From Micromonospora terminaliae (GTDB taxonomy: Bacteria; Actinomycetota; Actinomycetes; Mycobacteriales; Micromonosporaceae): a stretch of DNA of 64,000 bases. This document shows positions 38,783 to 47,609 of the stretch, in pieces. The position numbers and the translations under genes are program-made. The notes under the pieces are model-generated. The model made no database searches, had not been told where the DNA came from, and saw only the letters and a list, made by a program, of their open reading frames with translations. The stretch covers positions 2,976,001 through 3,040,000 of the forward strand of contig NZ_CP045309.1 in assembly GCF_009671205.1 (NCBI RefSeq), read 5' to 3'. Within the stretch, counting starts at the first letter, position 1; every line of letters begins with the position of its first letter.

Positions 38783-40006
38783 ATGGCACAGCGCACCTCC
38801 GCCCTCCCCGGCGGCCTCATCGCCCTGGCGATCGGGGCATTCGGCATCGGGCTGACCGAGTTCGTGATCATGGGGCTGCTCCCCCAGGTGGCCGCCGACT
38901 TCGCGGTCAGCGAGTCGGTGGCCGGCTGGCTGATCTCCGGGTACGCCCTCAGCGTCGCCGTCGGCGGGGTGGCCCTCACCGCCGCCGTCACCCGGCTGCG
39001 CCGCAAGCCCGTGCTGCTCGGGCTCATGGTGCTGTTCATCGCCGGCAACCTGCTCTCGGCGCTGGCCGGCGACTACGGCACCATGCTGGCCGGCCGGATC
39101 GTCGCGGCGCTCTGCCACGGCGCGTTCTTCGGCATCGGCGCGGTGGTGGCGACCGGCCTGGTCCCGCCGGCCCGCCGGGCCGGCGCCGTCGCGCTCATGT
39201 TCACCGGCCTGACCGCCGCCAACGTCCTCGGCGTGCCGTTCGGCACCCTCCTCGGCCAGCACCTCGGCTGGCGCGCCACCTTCTGGGCGATCACCGGCAT
39301 CGGGCTGGTGGCGCTGGTCGGTCTCGCCGTGCTGGTGCCCGGCCGCGGACCGGCGAGCGACACCGCTCCCACCGGCGGCCTGCGCGGGGAACTGCGGGCG
39401 TTCACCCACGCCCAGGTCTGGTTCTCGCTGGTGGTCACCGTGCTCGGCTTCGGTGGCATGTTCGGCGCGTTCACCTACATCGCGTACACGCTCACCGAGG
39501 TCAGCGGCTTCGCCACCGGCACCGTCCCGTGGCTGCTGGTGCTCTTCGGCGTCGGGCTGTTCGCCGGCAACCTGGCCGGCGGCCGCGCCGCCGACGTGTC
39601 GCTGTCCCGGACCCTCGTCACCGTCCTCGGCGTGCTCACCCTGGTGCTGGTCGGCTTCGCGCTGACCGCCGGGAGCCCGGCGCTCACCGTGGTCGCGCTG
39701 GTGCTGATGGGCGCGTTCGGCTTCGCCACCGTGCCGCCGCTCCAGATGCGGATCATGAAGTACGCCCGCCGGGCCCCGACGCTGGCCTCCGGGGCGAACA
39801 TCGCCGCGTTCAACGTCGGCAACGCGCTCGGCGCCTGGCTCGGCGGGCTGACCATCGACGCGGGGCTCGGCTTCACCGCCCCGATCTGGGCCGGCGCCGG
39901 GCTCACCCTGCTCGGCCTCGCGGTGCTGCTGGTGGCCGAGCGGCGCGCCCGGCGTACCCCGGGCGACGCCGCGGCCACCCGCGATCTCGCCGACGTCGCG
40001 GCCTGA
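38783..40006 (+). CDS. MFS transporter, DHA1 family drug exporter
   Basis: A 407-aa 12-helix MFS protein: AIGAFGIGLTEFVIMGLLPQ in TM1, GYALSVAVGGVALTA, GRIVAALCHGAFFG, GLTAANVLGVPFGT. The AraJ/chloramphenicol-resistance (DHA1) type exporters share this pattern. ATG 38783 was chosen because TM1 follows directly and the upstream frame runs through the operator. It is probably controlled by the divergent MarR. Substrate unknown. Confidence 0.88.
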   Translation: MAQRTSALPGGLIALAIGAFGIGLTEFVIMGLLPQVAADFAVSESVAGWLISGYALSVAVGGVALTAAVTRLRRKPVLLGLMVLFIAGNLLSALAGDYGTMLAGRIVAALCHGAFFGIGAVVATGLVPPARRAGAVALMFTGLTAANVLGVPFGTLLGQHLGWRATFWAITGIGLVALVGLAVLVPGRGPASDTAPTGGLRGELRAFTHAQVWFSLVVTVLGFGGMFGAFTYIAYTLTEVSGFATGTVPWLLVLFGVGLFAGNLAGGRAADVSLSRTLVTVLGVLTLVLVGFALTAGSPALTVVALVLMGAFGFATVPPLQMRIMKYARRAPTLASGANIAAFNVGNALGAWLGGLTIDAGLGFTAPIWAGAGLTLLGLAVLLVAERRARRTPGDAAATRDLADVAA

Positions 40007-40130
40007 CCGCGGGGCGGCCGGCGTTATGCTCGGCCCGGCGGTGGGGCCCGCCGTCCCGGCACCGCCGGGAGAACCGCGACACGCTCGCCAACGGTCCCTG
40101 CCAGTGATGCCCGTCCTGGTGGGAGGCACC

Positions 40131-40613
40131 GTGACCGGACCGTCCGAGTTCCGCGTCGACCCCGATGTCGACCTGCGCGTCCCCGCCGACCGGCGGGAGC
40201 TGACCGCCCACCCGGCGGCGGTGCTCGGCGTCATCGCCGCCGGTGGGGTGCTGGGCGCGCTGGCCCGGGCCGGGCTCCAGGCCACGTTCCCGCACCCGCC
40301 CACCGGCTTCCCGTGGGCCACCTTCGGCATCAACGTCGCCGGCTGCCTGCTGATCGGCGCGCTGATGGCGGTGCTCACGGCCCGCCCGGCCGGGCCGCTG
40401 GTCCGGCCGTTCCTCGGCGTCGGCGTCCTCGGCGGCTTCACCACCTTCTCCACCTACGCGGTGGACGCCCAGCGGGCGGTCGCCGCCGGGTCGCCGGGCA
40501 CGGCGCTGGCGTACCTGGCGGCGACCCTGGCCGGTGCGCTGCTGGCGGTGTGGGCCGGCGACGCGGTGGCCTCCCGGCTGCTGGCCCGCGCCAAGGTCGG
40601 GGCGGCCCGGTGA
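40131..40613 (+). CDS. crcB: Fluoride ion channel subunit CrcB/Fluc (first)
   Basis: A 160-aa four-helix Fluc protein with an extra ~35-residue N-terminus. Family marks: GALARAGL, TFGINVAGCLLIG (the N of the pore), GGFTTFSTYAVD (Phe box/Na+ site). It exports toxic fluoride as an antiparallel dimer. GTG 40131 has GGGAGG upstream. Its stop overlaps the next crcB start (GTGA), so the two may form a heterodimer. Confidence 0.9.
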   Translation: MTGPSEFRVDPDVDLRVPADRRELTAHPAAVLGVIAAGGVLGALARAGLQATFPHPPTGFPWATFGINVAGCLLIGALMAVLTARPAGPLVRPFLGVGVLGGFTTFSTYAVDAQRAVAAGSPGTALAYLAATLAGALLAVWAGDAVASRLLARAKVGAAR

Positions 40614-40972
40614 CCGTCCTGCTGATCGCGCTCGGGGCGGCCGTGGGCGCGCCGCTGCGCTACCTGACCGACCGGGCCGTGCAGGCCCGCCACGCCTCCG
40701 CCTTCCCGTGGGGAACGCTGACCGTCAACGTGGCCGGGTCGCTGGTGCTCGGCGTGGTGACCGCCCTGCCCACCTCCCCCGCGGTGACCGCCCTGCTCGG
40801 CACCGGCTTCTGCGGCGCGCTGACCACCTGGTCCACCCTGAGCTACGAGACCCTGCGGCTGCACCGCGGCGGCCGTCGCGGCCACGCTGTGGCCAACGTG
40901 CTGGTCAGCATCGCGGCCGGGCTCACCGCGGCCACCCTCGGCTACGTGCTGGCCCGCGCCGTCACCGGCTGA
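40610..40972 (+). CDS. crcB: Fluoride ion channel subunit CrcB/Fluc (second)
   Basis: A 120-aa Fluc protein: GAPLRYLTDR, LTVNVAGSLVLG, GALTTWSTLSYE. The phenylalanine-box Phe of the first copy (FTTFST) is Trp here (LTTWST), suggesting specialised halves of a heterodimer. GTG start within the GTGA overlap. Convergent with cbiX-cobA (15-bp gap). Confidence 0.9.
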   Translation: MTVLLIALGAAVGAPLRYLTDRAVQARHASAFPWGTLTVNVAGSLVLGVVTALPTSPAVTALLGTGFCGALTTWSTLSYETLRLHRGGRRGHAVANVLVSIAAGLTAATLGYVLARAVTG

Positions 40973-40987
40973 TCCCCCGCCCCCCAC

Positions 40988-42664
40988 TCACCCCTGAGCC
41001 GAGACGGCCGCAGGCGCCGGAGTGGTGTCGGCGGCGAGCGCCACCACGGGCCCGATCACGAAGACCGCCGGTGGCCGGACGTCGTCCCGCGTGGCGAGCG
41101 CGCCGACCTCGTCCAGCCGGCACCGGGCCGTCCACTGCCCCGGGTGGCCGGCGTCCCGGACCACCAGCACCGGCGTCGCCGCGGCCCGCCCGTGGGCGAG
41201 CAGCTCGGCGGCGATGCGCCCGACCGTGTCCACCGCCATGAGCAGCACGAGCGTGCCCCGGGCCCGGGCCAGCGCGGCCCAGTCCACGAGGGAGTCCGGA
41301 TGCCCGGGCGGCAGGTGCCCGGAGACCACGGTGACCTCGTGGGCCACCCCGCGGTGGGTGACCGGCACCCCGGCCAGCCCGGGCGCGGCCACCGCGCTGC
41401 TCACCCCGGGCACCAGCACCGTCTCCACCCCGGCGGCCGCGCAGGCCAGCACCTCCTCGTGGCCGCGGCCGAAGACGTACGGGTCGCCGCCCTTGAGCCG
41501 GACCACCCGCCGCCCGGCACGGGCGTGCGCGACCAGGGTGTCGTTGATGGCGTCCTGGCTCATCGACGGGCCCCGGGGCACCTTGGCGGCGTCGACCACC
41601 AGCACGCCGGGGCGCAGCCGGCGCAGCAGCCCGGCCGGGGCGAGCCGGTCGGCCACCACCACGTCGGCGGCGTCGAGCAGCGCCCGGCCCCGTACCGTGA
41701 TGAGGTCGTCCGGGCCGGGCCCGCCGCCCACCACGGCCACCTGGCCGGGGCGCAGCGCCGGCGCGTCGTGGTGGTGCTGGTGGTGGTGGTGGTGGCCGTG
41801 CCCGTCGGCGGGATCGTCGGGGTGGTGGTGCGGGGTCTGCGGCCGGCCCACCTTGTCGGCGAACCCGGGCAGCGCCACCCGGTACGCGCAGGTGTCGCAG
41901 TTCATCCGGATGTCCCCGCGCAGCGCCTCGGCGTGCCGCTCCAGGACCAGGTCGGCCAGGTCGTCGCAGTCGCCGATCACCTCGGCGACCCGCACGTCCA
42001 GGCCGGGGTGGTCGGCGGCGAACTCCCGGCTCTGCGCCAGGATCCGGTCCGGCAGGACCCCGGCGAAGAGGAAGTACGGCGCGACCACGATCCGCCGGGC
42101 GCCGAGCCGGCGCAGCCGCTCCAGCACGGACGGCACGGACGGCTCGGCGAGCGAGATGAAGCCCGGCTCCACGCCCGCGTAGCCGCGTCCCTCCCAGAGC
42201 AGCCGGGCCACCTTGGTCACCTCGGCGTTGGCGTCCGGGTCGGTGGAGCCGCGCCCGATGAGGGCCACCCAGGTACCGGCCCGGTCGGCGCCGTCGAGCG
42301 CCGCGTCGATCCGCTCCGCCAGCACCTCCTGGAGCCGCGGGTGCGGCCCGAGCGGCCGGCCGTACGCGTACCGCAGGCCGGGGTGGCGCTGCCGCTCCCG
42401 GGCGAGGGCGGCAGGGATGTCGCCCTTGCCGTGCCCGGCGGCGGCCAGCACCAGCGGCAGCGCCACGACGCTCCGGTGGCCCCGGCCGACCAGCGCGCCG
42501 ACGGCGTCGGTGAGCGGCGGGCGGGACAGCTCGATGAAGCCGCCCTCGACGTCGGCGACCGCGCCCCGGCGGCGGATCCGCTCGACGAGCGCGCCGAACT
42601 GGGCGACACCGGCGGCGCTGCGGGTGCCGTGCCCGACGATCAGCAGGGGGGTCCGGTCCGTCAC
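40988..42664 (-). CDS. cbiX-cobA: Sirohydrochlorin cobaltochelatase (CbiX) fused to uroporphyrinogen-III C-methyltransferase (CobA)
   Basis: A 558-aa fusion. Residues 1-~265 are long CbiX (LLIVGHGTRSAAGVAQFG; GHGKGDIP) ending in an M-x-C-x-x-C motif (M254, C256, C259), a possible Fe-S site as in Bacillus CbiX. Residues 279-299 are a linker with 12 His. Residues ~308-540 are CobA/SUMT (VVGGGPGPDDLITVRG; RLKGGDPYVFGRG), which makes precorrin-2 from uro'gen III. GTG 42664 overlaps the cobH stop. Last gene of the cobalamin operon. The fusion links the enzymes just before and after precorrin-2/sirohydrochlorin. Confidence 0.9.
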   Translation of the reverse strand: MTDRTPLLIVGHGTRSAAGVAQFGALVERIRRRGAVADVEGGFIELSRPPLTDAVGALVGRGHRSVVALPLVLAAAGHGKGDIPAALARERQRHPGLRYAYGRPLGPHPRLQEVLAERIDAALDGADRAGTWVALIGRGSTDPDANAEVTKVARLLWEGRGYAGVEPGFISLAEPSVPSVLERLRRLGARRIVVAPYFLFAGVLPDRILAQSREFAADHPGLDVRVAEVIGDCDDLADLVLERHAEALRGDIRMNCDTCAYRVALPGFADKVGRPQTPHHHPDDPADGHGHHHHHQHHHDAPALRPGQVAVVGGGPGPDDLITVRGRALLDAADVVVADRLAPAGLLRRLRPGVLVVDAAKVPRGPSMSQDAINDTLVAHARAGRRVVRLKGGDPYVFGRGHEEVLACAAAGVETVLVPGVSSAVAAPGLAGVPVTHRGVAHEVTVVSGHLPPGHPDSLVDWAALARARGTLVLLMAVDTVGRIAAELLAHGRAAATPVLVVRDAGHPGQWTARCRLDEVGALATRDDVRPPAVFVIGPVVALAADTTPAPAAVSAQG

Positions 42665-43254
42665 GAGTCCTCCAGGTAGAGCAGGGCGTTGAGGGCGGCG
42701 GCGGCCACCGCGGAGCCGCCCTTCTCGCCCACGTTCGACACGGCGGGCAGGCCACTGGCCCGCAGCGCCGCCTTGGACTCGGCCGCGCCCACGAAGCCGA
42801 CCGGCAGGCCCACCACGAGTGCCGGGGCCGCGTCGAGCGCGATCAGCTCGACCAGCGCGGTGGGAGCGCAGCCGACCACCCAGACGGCGCCCGGGCCGAC
42901 CCGGTCGGCGGCGATCCGCACCGCCGCCGCCGAGCGGGTGATGCCGGCGGCGCGGCCCAGGTCGGCGGCGGCCGGCTCGGCGACCGGGCAGACGATCTCC
43001 CGCCCGGCCCGGGTGATGCCGGCGGCGACCATCCACACGTCGGTGACGATCGGCGCGCCGGACGACAGGGCGGCCCGGCCGGCGGCCAGGCCGTCCTCGT
43101 CGCAGACCAGGCCGGTGACGTAGTCCAGGTCGGCGCTCGCGTGCACCACCCGCTCGGTGACCGCCCGGGTCAGCGGCGGCAGGTGGGACAGGTCGACCCG
43201 CTCGCGCAGGATCCGGTAGGACTCCGCCTCGATGGGGTGCACGGTCCGGCTCAT
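42661..43254 (-). CDS. cobH: Precorrin-8X methylmutase
   Basis: A 197-aa CobH/CbiC: SYRILRERVDLSHLPPLTRA, the catalytic ERVVHASAD His, IVTDVWMVAAGI, NVGEKGGSAVAAAALNAL. It moves the C11 methyl to C12, giving hydrogenobyrinate (or the cobalt form). ATG 43254 overlaps the Ni/Co transporter stop (ATGA). Confidence 0.93.
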   Translation of the reverse strand: MSRTVHPIEAESYRILRERVDLSHLPPLTRAVTERVVHASADLDYVTGLVCDEDGLAAGRAALSSGAPIVTDVWMVAAGITRAGREIVCPVAEPAAADLGRAAGITRSAAAVRIAADRVGPGAVWVVGCAPTALVELIALDAAPALVVGLPVGFVGAAESKAALRASGLPAVSNVGEKGGSAVAAAALNALLYLEDS

Positions 43255-44330
43255 GATCCGGCCTGCCCGTAACGGCTGTCGTGGCCGCGCAGCCGCCAGA
43301 GCAGCACGGCGCCGCCCCAGGCGAGCGCGAAGAGGACCACCACGGCGTAGCCGAGCTGTTCGAAGTGGTCGGCGATCGAGGCGTACCCGGCCAGGGCGGT
43401 GAGGCCCAGCTCGTCGGCGAGCAGCCCGGCCAGGTAGACGCTGGCGACCAGGCCACCGACCAGCACGGTCATGGTGGTGGTGGCCAGGTTGTACCAGAGC
43501 CGCCGGGCCGGCTGCCGGTACGCCCACGAGTAGGCGCGGCTCATCAGCAGGCTGTCGGCGGTGTCCATGGCGGACATCCCGGCGGCGAAGAGCAGCGGAA
43601 GGGTGAGCAGGGCCAGCACCGGCAGTCCACCGGCGGCGGCGGTGCTCGCCGAGAGCGCCAGCAGCGTCACCTCGCTGGCCGTCTCCAGGCCCAGCCCGAA
43701 GAGGAAGCCGACCGGGGCCATGTGCCAGGAGGAGCGGACCAGGGTGCGGGCCCGGGCCCCGAGGATCCGGTGCAGGAGGCCCCGGTTGAGCAGCAGGAGG
43801 TCCAGCTCGTTCTCGTCCAGCGCGCCGGCGCGAAGGCGCCGCCAGAGCCGGGCCAGCCCGGCCAGCACCACGGCGTTGAGGGCCGCCACGAGCAGCAGGA
43901 AACCGGTGGCGGTGACGACGGCGACGGTGGCGCCGACCTCGCGCACGCCGGCCATGCGGTCGCCGGTCAGCCGGGTGGAGGCGAGCCCGACCACCAGCGC
44001 CAGCAGCAGCACCACGGCGCTGTGCCCGAGGGCGAAGAAGAAGCCGACGCCGACCGGCCGCCGGCCGCGCAGCAGCATGAGCCGGGTGGTGTCGTCGATG
44101 GCCGCGATGTGGTCGGCGTCGAAGGCGTGCCGCACCCCCAGCACGTACGCGAGGGTGCCGGCGCCGGCCAGCCCGCCGGCCGCGGCCGGCTGGTTGTTCC
44201 AGTAGAGGTAGAGGGTCACCCCGGCGACGTGCAGCGCGGCGACCGCGCAGAGGATGCCGCCGAGGCGGGCCCGTTCGGCGCGACTCCAGCGGCCGACGGG
44301 CGGGGCGGCGGCGGTCGGGGTCGAGGTCAT
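43251..44330 (-). CDS. Nickel/cobalt permease, HoxN/HupN/NixA (NiCoT) family
   Basis: A 359-aa membrane protein with the NiCoT signature RHAFDADHIAAIDD (residues 67-80) in TM2 and LGLETASEV and GMSAMDTADSLLMSRAY further on. About 8 helices. Inside the cobalamin operon, cobalt import is the likely role. ATG 44330 (TSTPTAAAPP start) overlaps the ferredoxin stop. Confidence 0.9.
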   Translation of the reverse strand: MTSTPTAAAPPVGRWSRAERARLGGILCAVAALHVAGVTLYLYWNNQPAAAGGLAGAGTLAYVLGVRHAFDADHIAAIDDTTRLMLLRGRRPVGVGFFFALGHSAVVLLLALVVGLASTRLTGDRMAGVREVGATVAVVTATGFLLLVAALNAVVLAGLARLWRRLRAGALDENELDLLLLNRGLLHRILGARARTLVRSSWHMAPVGFLFGLGLETASEVTLLALSASTAAAGGLPVLALLTLPLLFAAGMSAMDTADSLLMSRAYSWAYRQPARRLWYNLATTTMTVLVGGLVASVYLAGLLADELGLTALAGYASIADHFEQLGYAVVVLFALAWGGAVLLWRLRGHDSRYGQAGS

Positions 44331-44506
44331 TGCTCTCCTCGGGGGTCGGGGTCGACGCGGATGGCGTCCACGGGGCAGATCTCCAGGCATTCGAGGCAGC
44401 CGGTGCAGCGGTCGGTGACCCGCAGGCCGGCGGGGGTGGGGCGGATGGCGTGGACCGGGCAGGTGAGCAGGCAGGCGCCGCAGCCCTGGCAGGCGCCGAT
44501 GGTCAC
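44327..44506 (-). CDS. Dicluster [4Fe-4S] ferredoxin
   Basis: A 59-aa ferredoxin with two CxxCxxCxxxCP motifs (CQGCGACLLTCP; CTGCLECLEICP) for two [4Fe-4S] clusters. GTG 44506 overlaps the cbiG-cobJ stop (GTGA) and its own stop overlaps the transporter. It may supply electrons for a reductive corrin step (cobalt reduction or ring-contraction/reduction enzymes encoded elsewhere). Confidence 0.88.
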   Translation of the reverse strand: MTIGACQGCGACLLTCPVHAIRPTPAGLRVTDRCTGCLECLEICPVDAIRVDPDPRGEQ

Positions 44507-46314
44507 GACCGCCACCGGTACCCCCGGGGCGTGACCATCCGGCCGCCGACGACCCGCGTCTGCGAGCTGCCGACGACCACCACGCTGTACATGTCGACCT
44601 GGGCCGGGTCGAGGGTGGCCAGGGTCGCGAGGTGCACCCGTTCGCCGGGGCGGCTGGCGTTGCGCACCACGCCGACCGGGGTGTCCGGCGGGCGGTGCGC
44701 GGCGAAGGCGTCCAGCGCCGTGCCGAGCTGCCAGTCGCGGGTGCGGCTGCGCGGGTTGTAGAGCAGCGCCACCAGGTCGCCCTCGGCCGCGGCGGCGACC
44801 CGGCGCGCGATCACCTCCCACGGGGTGTGCAGGTCGGACAGGCTCAGGTAGACGTGGTCGTGGCCGAGCGGCGCGCCGAGCAGCGCCGACGCGGCGAGCC
44901 CGGCGGTCACCCCGGGCACGCCGACCACGTCGATCCGGTCGTCGGCGTGTTCCAGGGCGGGGCTGGCCATCGCGTACACCCCGGCGTCGCCGGAGCCCAC
45001 CAGGGCGACGGCGTGGCCGGCGGTGGCCTCGGCGACGGCGGCCCGGGCCCGCGCCTCCTCCGCGCCGAGCCCGCTGGCCAGCACGCGGGTGCCGGGGCGC
45101 AGCAGGTCGCGGATCTGCTCGACGTACTGGTCCAGGCCGACCACCACGGCGGCCCGGCGCAGCTCGGCCACCGCGCGCGGGGTGCGCAGGTCGGCGGCGC
45201 CGGGACCGAGGCCGACCAGCGCGAGCCGGCCGCGCGGGGCGTGCCGGGCCACCGCCACGGTGGCCATGGCCGAGGCGGTCTTCGGCACGAGCAGCGTGCC
45301 CCCGGCGCGCAGCGCCGCGGCCTCCGCGACGCTCGGCGTGCCGACCGCGGCGCGGACCACCTCGCTGGGGTGCGGCACGTCGACCGCCGCCAGGTCCGCC
45401 GCGGGCCAGGTCTCCAGGGGTACGCGGTACGCGTCGGCGGTCGCGCGGATGCCCGCCTCGTCGGCCTTGAGGTCCACGCTGGCCAGGCAGCGCAGGCTGG
45501 CCGGGCTGAGGCCGGCGTCGGCGAGCACCCGGCGCAGCAGGCCCGTCACCTCGGCGGCCGGTACGCCCCGGCTGGAGCCGATGCCGGCGACGAGGGACGG
45601 CGGCCGGAGCACCACGGTCCGCCCGTCGAGCGGCACGACGCGGTCGGTGACCAGGATCCGCCAGCCCGCGGCGCTCTCACCCTGCTCGGGTGCGGCCGGG
45701 TCCGTCGATGGGGGTGCGATCTCGACGCGGACGTGCTCCGGCAGGGCGGGCAGCGGCCAGGTGGCGTCGGCGACCAGGCGGACCGGCTCGCCGTCGAGGA
45801 TCGCCCGGGACACCGCGGCCACCGCACCCTCCACGGGCCAGCCGAGGGTGTCCAGCCCGGGCAGGCCGACCGCGTCGGTGGCGGTGGTGACCACCGGCCG
45901 GGCGCCGAGCAGCGCGCCGACCTCGGCGGCGAGGGCGTTGGCGCCGCCGGCGTGCCCGCCGAGCAGGGCCACGGCGTGCCGGGCCGCCTCGTCGACCACG
46001 ACCACGGCCGGGTCGGTGTGCTTGTCGCCGAGCAGCGGGGCCAGGATGCGGACGACCGCACCGGTGGCCAGGAAGGCGACCACGGCGTCGCAGTCGCGCC
46101 AGGCCGCTCGCAGCGCGCCGGCGACGCTCTCCGCCTCCACGAGCCGGGCGTGCGGCCAGGCCGCCGCGAGGATGCGCGCGTGCCGCCGCCCGGCGGCGGT
46201 CGCCGCCACGAGTCCGACACGGAACGGCCCCTTCCTGCCGCCTGCGCCGGCGATGGGGTCCCCGGTCGACGGGTCCGAGGGTGCGGTCACGGCTTCCTCC
46301 GGGTGGACGGTCAC
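44503..46314 (-). CDS. cbiG-cobJ: Cobalt-precorrin-5A hydrolase (CbiG) fused to precorrin-3B C17-methyltransferase (CobJ)
   Basis: A 603-aa fusion. The N-terminal half (~20-350) is CbiG: FLATGAVVRILAPLLGDKHTDPAVVVVDE, LLGGHAGGAN, GIGSSRGVP, ASVDLKADEAG. The C-terminal half (~365-600) is CobJ: LALVGLGPGAADLRTPRA, ALVGSGDAGVYAMASP, ALLYNPRSRTRDWQLG. CobJ does C17 methylation with ring contraction; CbiG opens the delta-lactone in the early-cobalt route. Starts at GTG 46314 in a GTGA overlap. Confidence 0.92.
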   Translation of the reverse strand: MTVHPEEAVTAPSDPSTGDPIAGAGGRKGPFRVGLVAATAAGRRHARILAAAWPHARLVEAESVAGALRAAWRDCDAVVAFLATGAVVRILAPLLGDKHTDPAVVVVDEAARHAVALLGGHAGGANALAAEVGALLGARPVVTTATDAVGLPGLDTLGWPVEGAVAAVSRAILDGEPVRLVADATWPLPALPEHVRVEIAPPSTDPAAPEQGESAAGWRILVTDRVVPLDGRTVVLRPPSLVAGIGSSRGVPAAEVTGLLRRVLADAGLSPASLRCLASVDLKADEAGIRATADAYRVPLETWPAADLAAVDVPHPSEVVRAAVGTPSVAEAAALRAGGTLLVPKTASAMATVAVARHAPRGRLALVGLGPGAADLRTPRAVAELRRAAVVVGLDQYVEQIRDLLRPGTRVLASGLGAEEARARAAVAEATAGHAVALVGSGDAGVYAMASPALEHADDRIDVVGVPGVTAGLAASALLGAPLGHDHVYLSLSDLHTPWEVIARRVAAAAEGDLVALLYNPRSRTRDWQLGTALDAFAAHRPPDTPVGVVRNASRPGERVHLATLATLDPAQVDMYSVVVVGSSQTRVVGGRMVTPRGYRWRS

Positions 46315-47609
46315 GGGAGCTCCCCGGTGAGCAGCACGACCGGGTTGGTGGCGGCCAGGCGCAGGGAGCCGCCGGGCAGGTCGGCGAGGCGGGCGGCGGC
46401 GAGCTGGCAGCCGTCGACCGCGTAGCCGGCGGCGCGCAGCAGGTGCACGGCCGGCGCGACACGGTCGAGGGCGGCCAGGGTGGCGACGATCCGGGGCGGG
46501 CGGCGGTCGGCCACGGCGGCGAGCACGTCCGTGCCGCCCCCGCCGACGAAGACCGCGTCGGGGTCGGGCAGCCCGGCCAGGGCCTCCGGGGCCGTCCCGG
46601 TCACCACCCGGACGTCGACGCCGTGCCGGGCGGCGTTGGCCCGGATCGGCGCGTCCGGGTCGCGTTCGACGGCGAGCACCGCCGCGCCGAGCAGCGCGCA
46701 CTCGATGCCGACCGAGCCGCTGCCGGCGCCGACGTCCCAGACCAGCCGGCCCAGCCGGGGCCGCAACCGGGCCACCGCAAGAGCCCGCACCTCGGCCTTG
46801 GTGATCATCGAGTCCCGGTGGACGTACGCGGACTCGGGCAAAGCCCAGCCCCCGACAGGCGCGGCAGCAGGCTGGTCATCAACACGCATCCCGCCGGCGC
46901 CCCCCGCGATGGTGCAGTTGGTGCCCGGGTGAAACGCTCGAACCCGACGTGAGCCGGGCCGTAAGTGCAAGATCGACGGGTCCGGGTCCTCGGGTGGGGT
47001 GGTCTCCGGGGCGAGGCTCAGCAGCACGTGCGGGTCGGACCAGGTTCGTGCCGCGGCCTCGGCCGGGGTGGTCCAGGTGACGCGTTCGTCGGGGGTGCCG
47101 AGGTGCTCGGCGACGACCAGGCGGCGGTCCCAGCCGGCCAGGCCGGCGCCCAGCTCGGCCGCGCCCGCGCCGGGGGCGGTGAGCACGGCGACGGTGGGCA
47201 GCGCCCGGCAGGCGTTGAGCGCGGGGGCCAGGTCCCGGCCGTGCGCGGTGACCACTGCCGCGCCGTCCCAGGGCAGCCCGGCGCGGGCGAACGCGGCGGC
47301 GACGCTGGAGACGGCGGGGAGCACCCGCACCGGCAGGCCCGCCGCGCGGAGCCGGCGGACGATGCCGAAGAGCCCGGGGTCGCCGCTGGCCAGGACCACC
47401 GCGGGCGTTCCGGCGGCGACGGCGGCGGCGAGCCGGTCCAGCGCCGGTGCGAGCGGGCCGAGCACGACGGTGGCGCAGTCGGCCGGCACCGGAACGGCGG
47501 CCAGGTGCCGAGCGGCGCCCACGACCAGGCCCGCGCCGGCCAGCGCCCCGGCGAGCGCGGGGTGGGCGGGCCGGCCGGCGGCGTCGGTGCCCACCACGAG
47601 CACGCTCAC
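46311..47609 (-). CDS. cobL: Precorrin-6Y C5,15-methyltransferase (decarboxylating), CbiE-CbiT fusion
   Basis: A 432-aa CobL. Residues 1-~205 are CbiE-like methylase (LASGDPGLFGIVRRL; VVTAHGRDL). Residues ~250-430 are CbiT (DSMITKAEVRALAVARLRP; VWDVGAGSGSVGIECALL). It methylates C5 and C15 and decarboxylates the C12 acetate. The linker contains a 71-bp palindromic element (46905-46975) read in frame as residues ~212-235; family members lack this. GTG 47609 overlaps the cbiD stop. Confidence 0.92.
   Translation of the reverse strand: MSVLVVGTDAAGRPAHPALAGALAGAGLVVGAARHLAAVPVPADCATVVLGPLAPALDRLAAAVAAGTPAVVLASGDPGLFGIVRRLRAAGLPVRVLPAVSSVAAAFARAGLPWDGAAVVTAHGRDLAPALNACRALPTVAVLTAPGAGAAELGAGLAGWDRRLVVAEHLGTPDERVTWTTPAEAAARTWSDPHVLLSLAPETTPPEDPDPSILHLRPGSRRVRAFHPGTNCTIAGGAGGMRVDDQPAAAPVGGWALPESAYVHRDSMITKAEVRALAVARLRPRLGRLVWDVGAGSGSVGIECALLGAAVLAVERDPDAPIRANAARHGVDVRVVTGTAPEALAGLPDPDAVFVGGGGTDVLAAVADRRPPRIVATLAALDRVAPAVHLLRAAGYAVDGCQLAAARLADLPGGSLRLAATNPVVLLTGELP
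46905..46975 (-). repeat. Palindromic repetitive element, copy B (in cobL linker)
   Basis: 71 bp, ungapped alignment to 6905-6975 with nearly identical terminal ~20 bp and divergent centre. Terminal inverted repeat matches 10 of 13 positions. Lies exactly between the CbiE and CbiT domain codons and is read in frame 2 of the element. Confidence 0.75.

Noticed and set aside
40007..40130. Possible fluoride riboswitch before crcB
   Set aside because: The crcB-motif core (GAUGG...GUUCCC and the downstream GAUG) is not present in the 124 bp before the first crcB gene.
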